This document shows, piece by piece, positions 63,309 through 64,000 of a stretch of 64,000 nucleotides of DNA. The DNA lies in assembly GCA_003138515.1 (NCBI GenBank), contig PLGG01000021.1:1-64000 (forward strand), written 5' to 3'. A program made the position numbers and the translations under genes. Every line of letters starts with the position of its first letter. Positions within the stretch are counted from its first letter, which is position 1. The notes under the pieces are model-generated. The model was not told the origin of the DNA. It saw nothing but the letters and a program-made list of their open reading frames with translations, and made no database searches. This DNA comes from Acidobacteriaceae bacterium. Lineage in GTDB: Bacteria > Acidobacteriota > Terriglobia > Terriglobales > Acidobacteriaceae.

Positions 63309-64000
63309 TGCGCGTAAAGGATAGCACCGATCTAGGCCCAGCCTCGGCATCTTTGATCGGTGTGGACGGGTGCGCGAGCAGGCTGTCAAGTTGATTCGGC
63401 GCGATGCGCAGGGAGAGCGCGCCGAGCCGACCCCCAATGTCTCCGAACGAGCGAACACCCGAATCGCCGCCCAGCTAGCCCCGCTAGCTCCGCCAACCCC
63501 GCTGCCTTTCCGCTGTCAAGCCGCAGACCGCCCGAGCATGCCCGCCATCTCCGCCTTAAGTCTTTCCTTTTCTGATCCCTGACCCCTGATCTCCGATCTC
63601 TGTCAAGTTTGCCGATCATTTCCCGCTCCCGGCGCATACTCATCCCATGATCCGCTTCTACCCAGAAACCGTGCACACCGGAACCGTTCCCCCGCTTCCC
63701 GTCTTTCTAACCACTAACCACTACCCACTAACCACTGTTTTTCCGCACCATGGTCCCATGATGTTCGAGCCGACGATTGGCGAGCAGATGGCCGGCGAGC
63801 AGATAACCACGATTACTGGCTATTGGATATCAGCCACGATCCACGGTCCACGATTCACGGTGCACGGCCCACCGTTCACGATCCACGATCCGCTGCTCCC
63901 TGTCTTTCTGCTCTCTACTCCCATTTCCACGATTCAACTGTTCCCTTATTCACTCGTTCACTTCTTCACTTGCTCCGCTCACTTCTTCACTTGCTCCCTT
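63309..64000. other. Repeat-rich sequence to the window edge
   Basis: 7-nt arrays lie at 63573-63600 (TGATCCC-like units), 63707-63734 (CTAACCA units) and 63834-63889 (eight units like CCACGAT, CCACGGT), and an 8-nt array with CTTCACTT-type words at about 63955-64000. A frame from 63648 stays open to the edge but consists mostly of these arrays in translation and is not supported as a gene. Confidence 0.65.

Noticed and set aside
63648-64000. Frame open to the window edge, starting with MIRFYPETV
   Set aside because: Most of it is 7- and 8-nt array sequence read through; no ribosome site or domain. A gene starting further downstream cannot be excluded.

Overview
The window reads as about 64 kb of chromosome from a GC-rich, Gram-negative-type bacterium, most likely an acidobacterium (Acidobacteriota, Terriglobia-like). 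The pointers are LPS genes (lpxK, waaA), a bacillithiol gene (bshC), a larE-larC-larB nickel-cofactor cluster, an F1 ATP synthase operon with both b and b' subunits, a PCYCGC protein, and intergenic spacers full of short degenerate tandem repeats. The assignment comes from gene content and protein resemblance only; no database search was possible.

Layout. 1-940: 5' part of tmRNA (ssrA, minus strand, cut by the window edge) and a PCYCGC protein. 948-3572: a complete IS1595-family element (21-bp inverted ends, 8-bp target duplication) carrying a HigBA-like toxin-antitoxin pair, a DUF3467 gene and a tRNA-like gene with an unusual 8/4 acceptor/T-stem. 3.6-4.6 kb: repeat-rich spacer. 4.6-23.3 kb: ordinary chromosome with pterin dehydratase, an HD-GYP response regulator, a stand-alone GlmU acetyltransferase domain, paired M16 peptidases, larECB, an aldo/keto reductase and tig-clpP-clpX. 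23.4-28.7 kb: two toxin-antitoxin loci, an EF-P paralogue of EfpL/YeiP type and acs. 28.8-35.4 kb: atp operon b'-b-delta-alpha-gamma-beta-epsilon (no a or c subunit). 35.8-44.8 kb: esterase, bshC, NUDIX hydrolase, cold-shock protein, PHP-PolX, a phosphatase, a frameshifted DUF899 gene and two membrane proteins. 45.1-48.1 kb: a MITE-like element beside a complete IS1-family element with four cargo genes and 8-bp target duplications. 48.3-54.8 kb: citrate synthase, lpxK-waaA, queD and a Phd/RelE pair. 54.9-60.3 kb: nicotinamidase, two class II aldolase paralogues and an L-fucose-isomerase-like gene. 60.8-63.3 kb: a GHKL ATPase with a putative nuclease domain plus a small membrane protein, a candidate defence operon. 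The window ends in repeat-rich sequence.

Links between genes. Tig, ClpP and ClpX form a folding and proteolysis operon, and tmRNA tags stalled products for the same protease. LarE, LarC and LarB make the nickel-pincer cofactor, but no LarA is present. LpxK and WaaA act in succession on lipid A. The two aldolases and the sugar isomerase suggest deoxysugar catabolism; helices at the aldolase termini resemble microcompartment targeting peptides. Four toxin-antitoxin modules, two cargo-bearing ISs and the candidate defence operon mark the accessory parts.

The strongest unusual observations are the IS1595 element with its tRNA-like cargo, the GHKL-ATPase/nuclease operon, a 146-bp structured repeat on both sides of the aldolase-isomerase pair, and strict 7- or 8-nt periodic repeat arrays in many spacers, some running into coding sequence.
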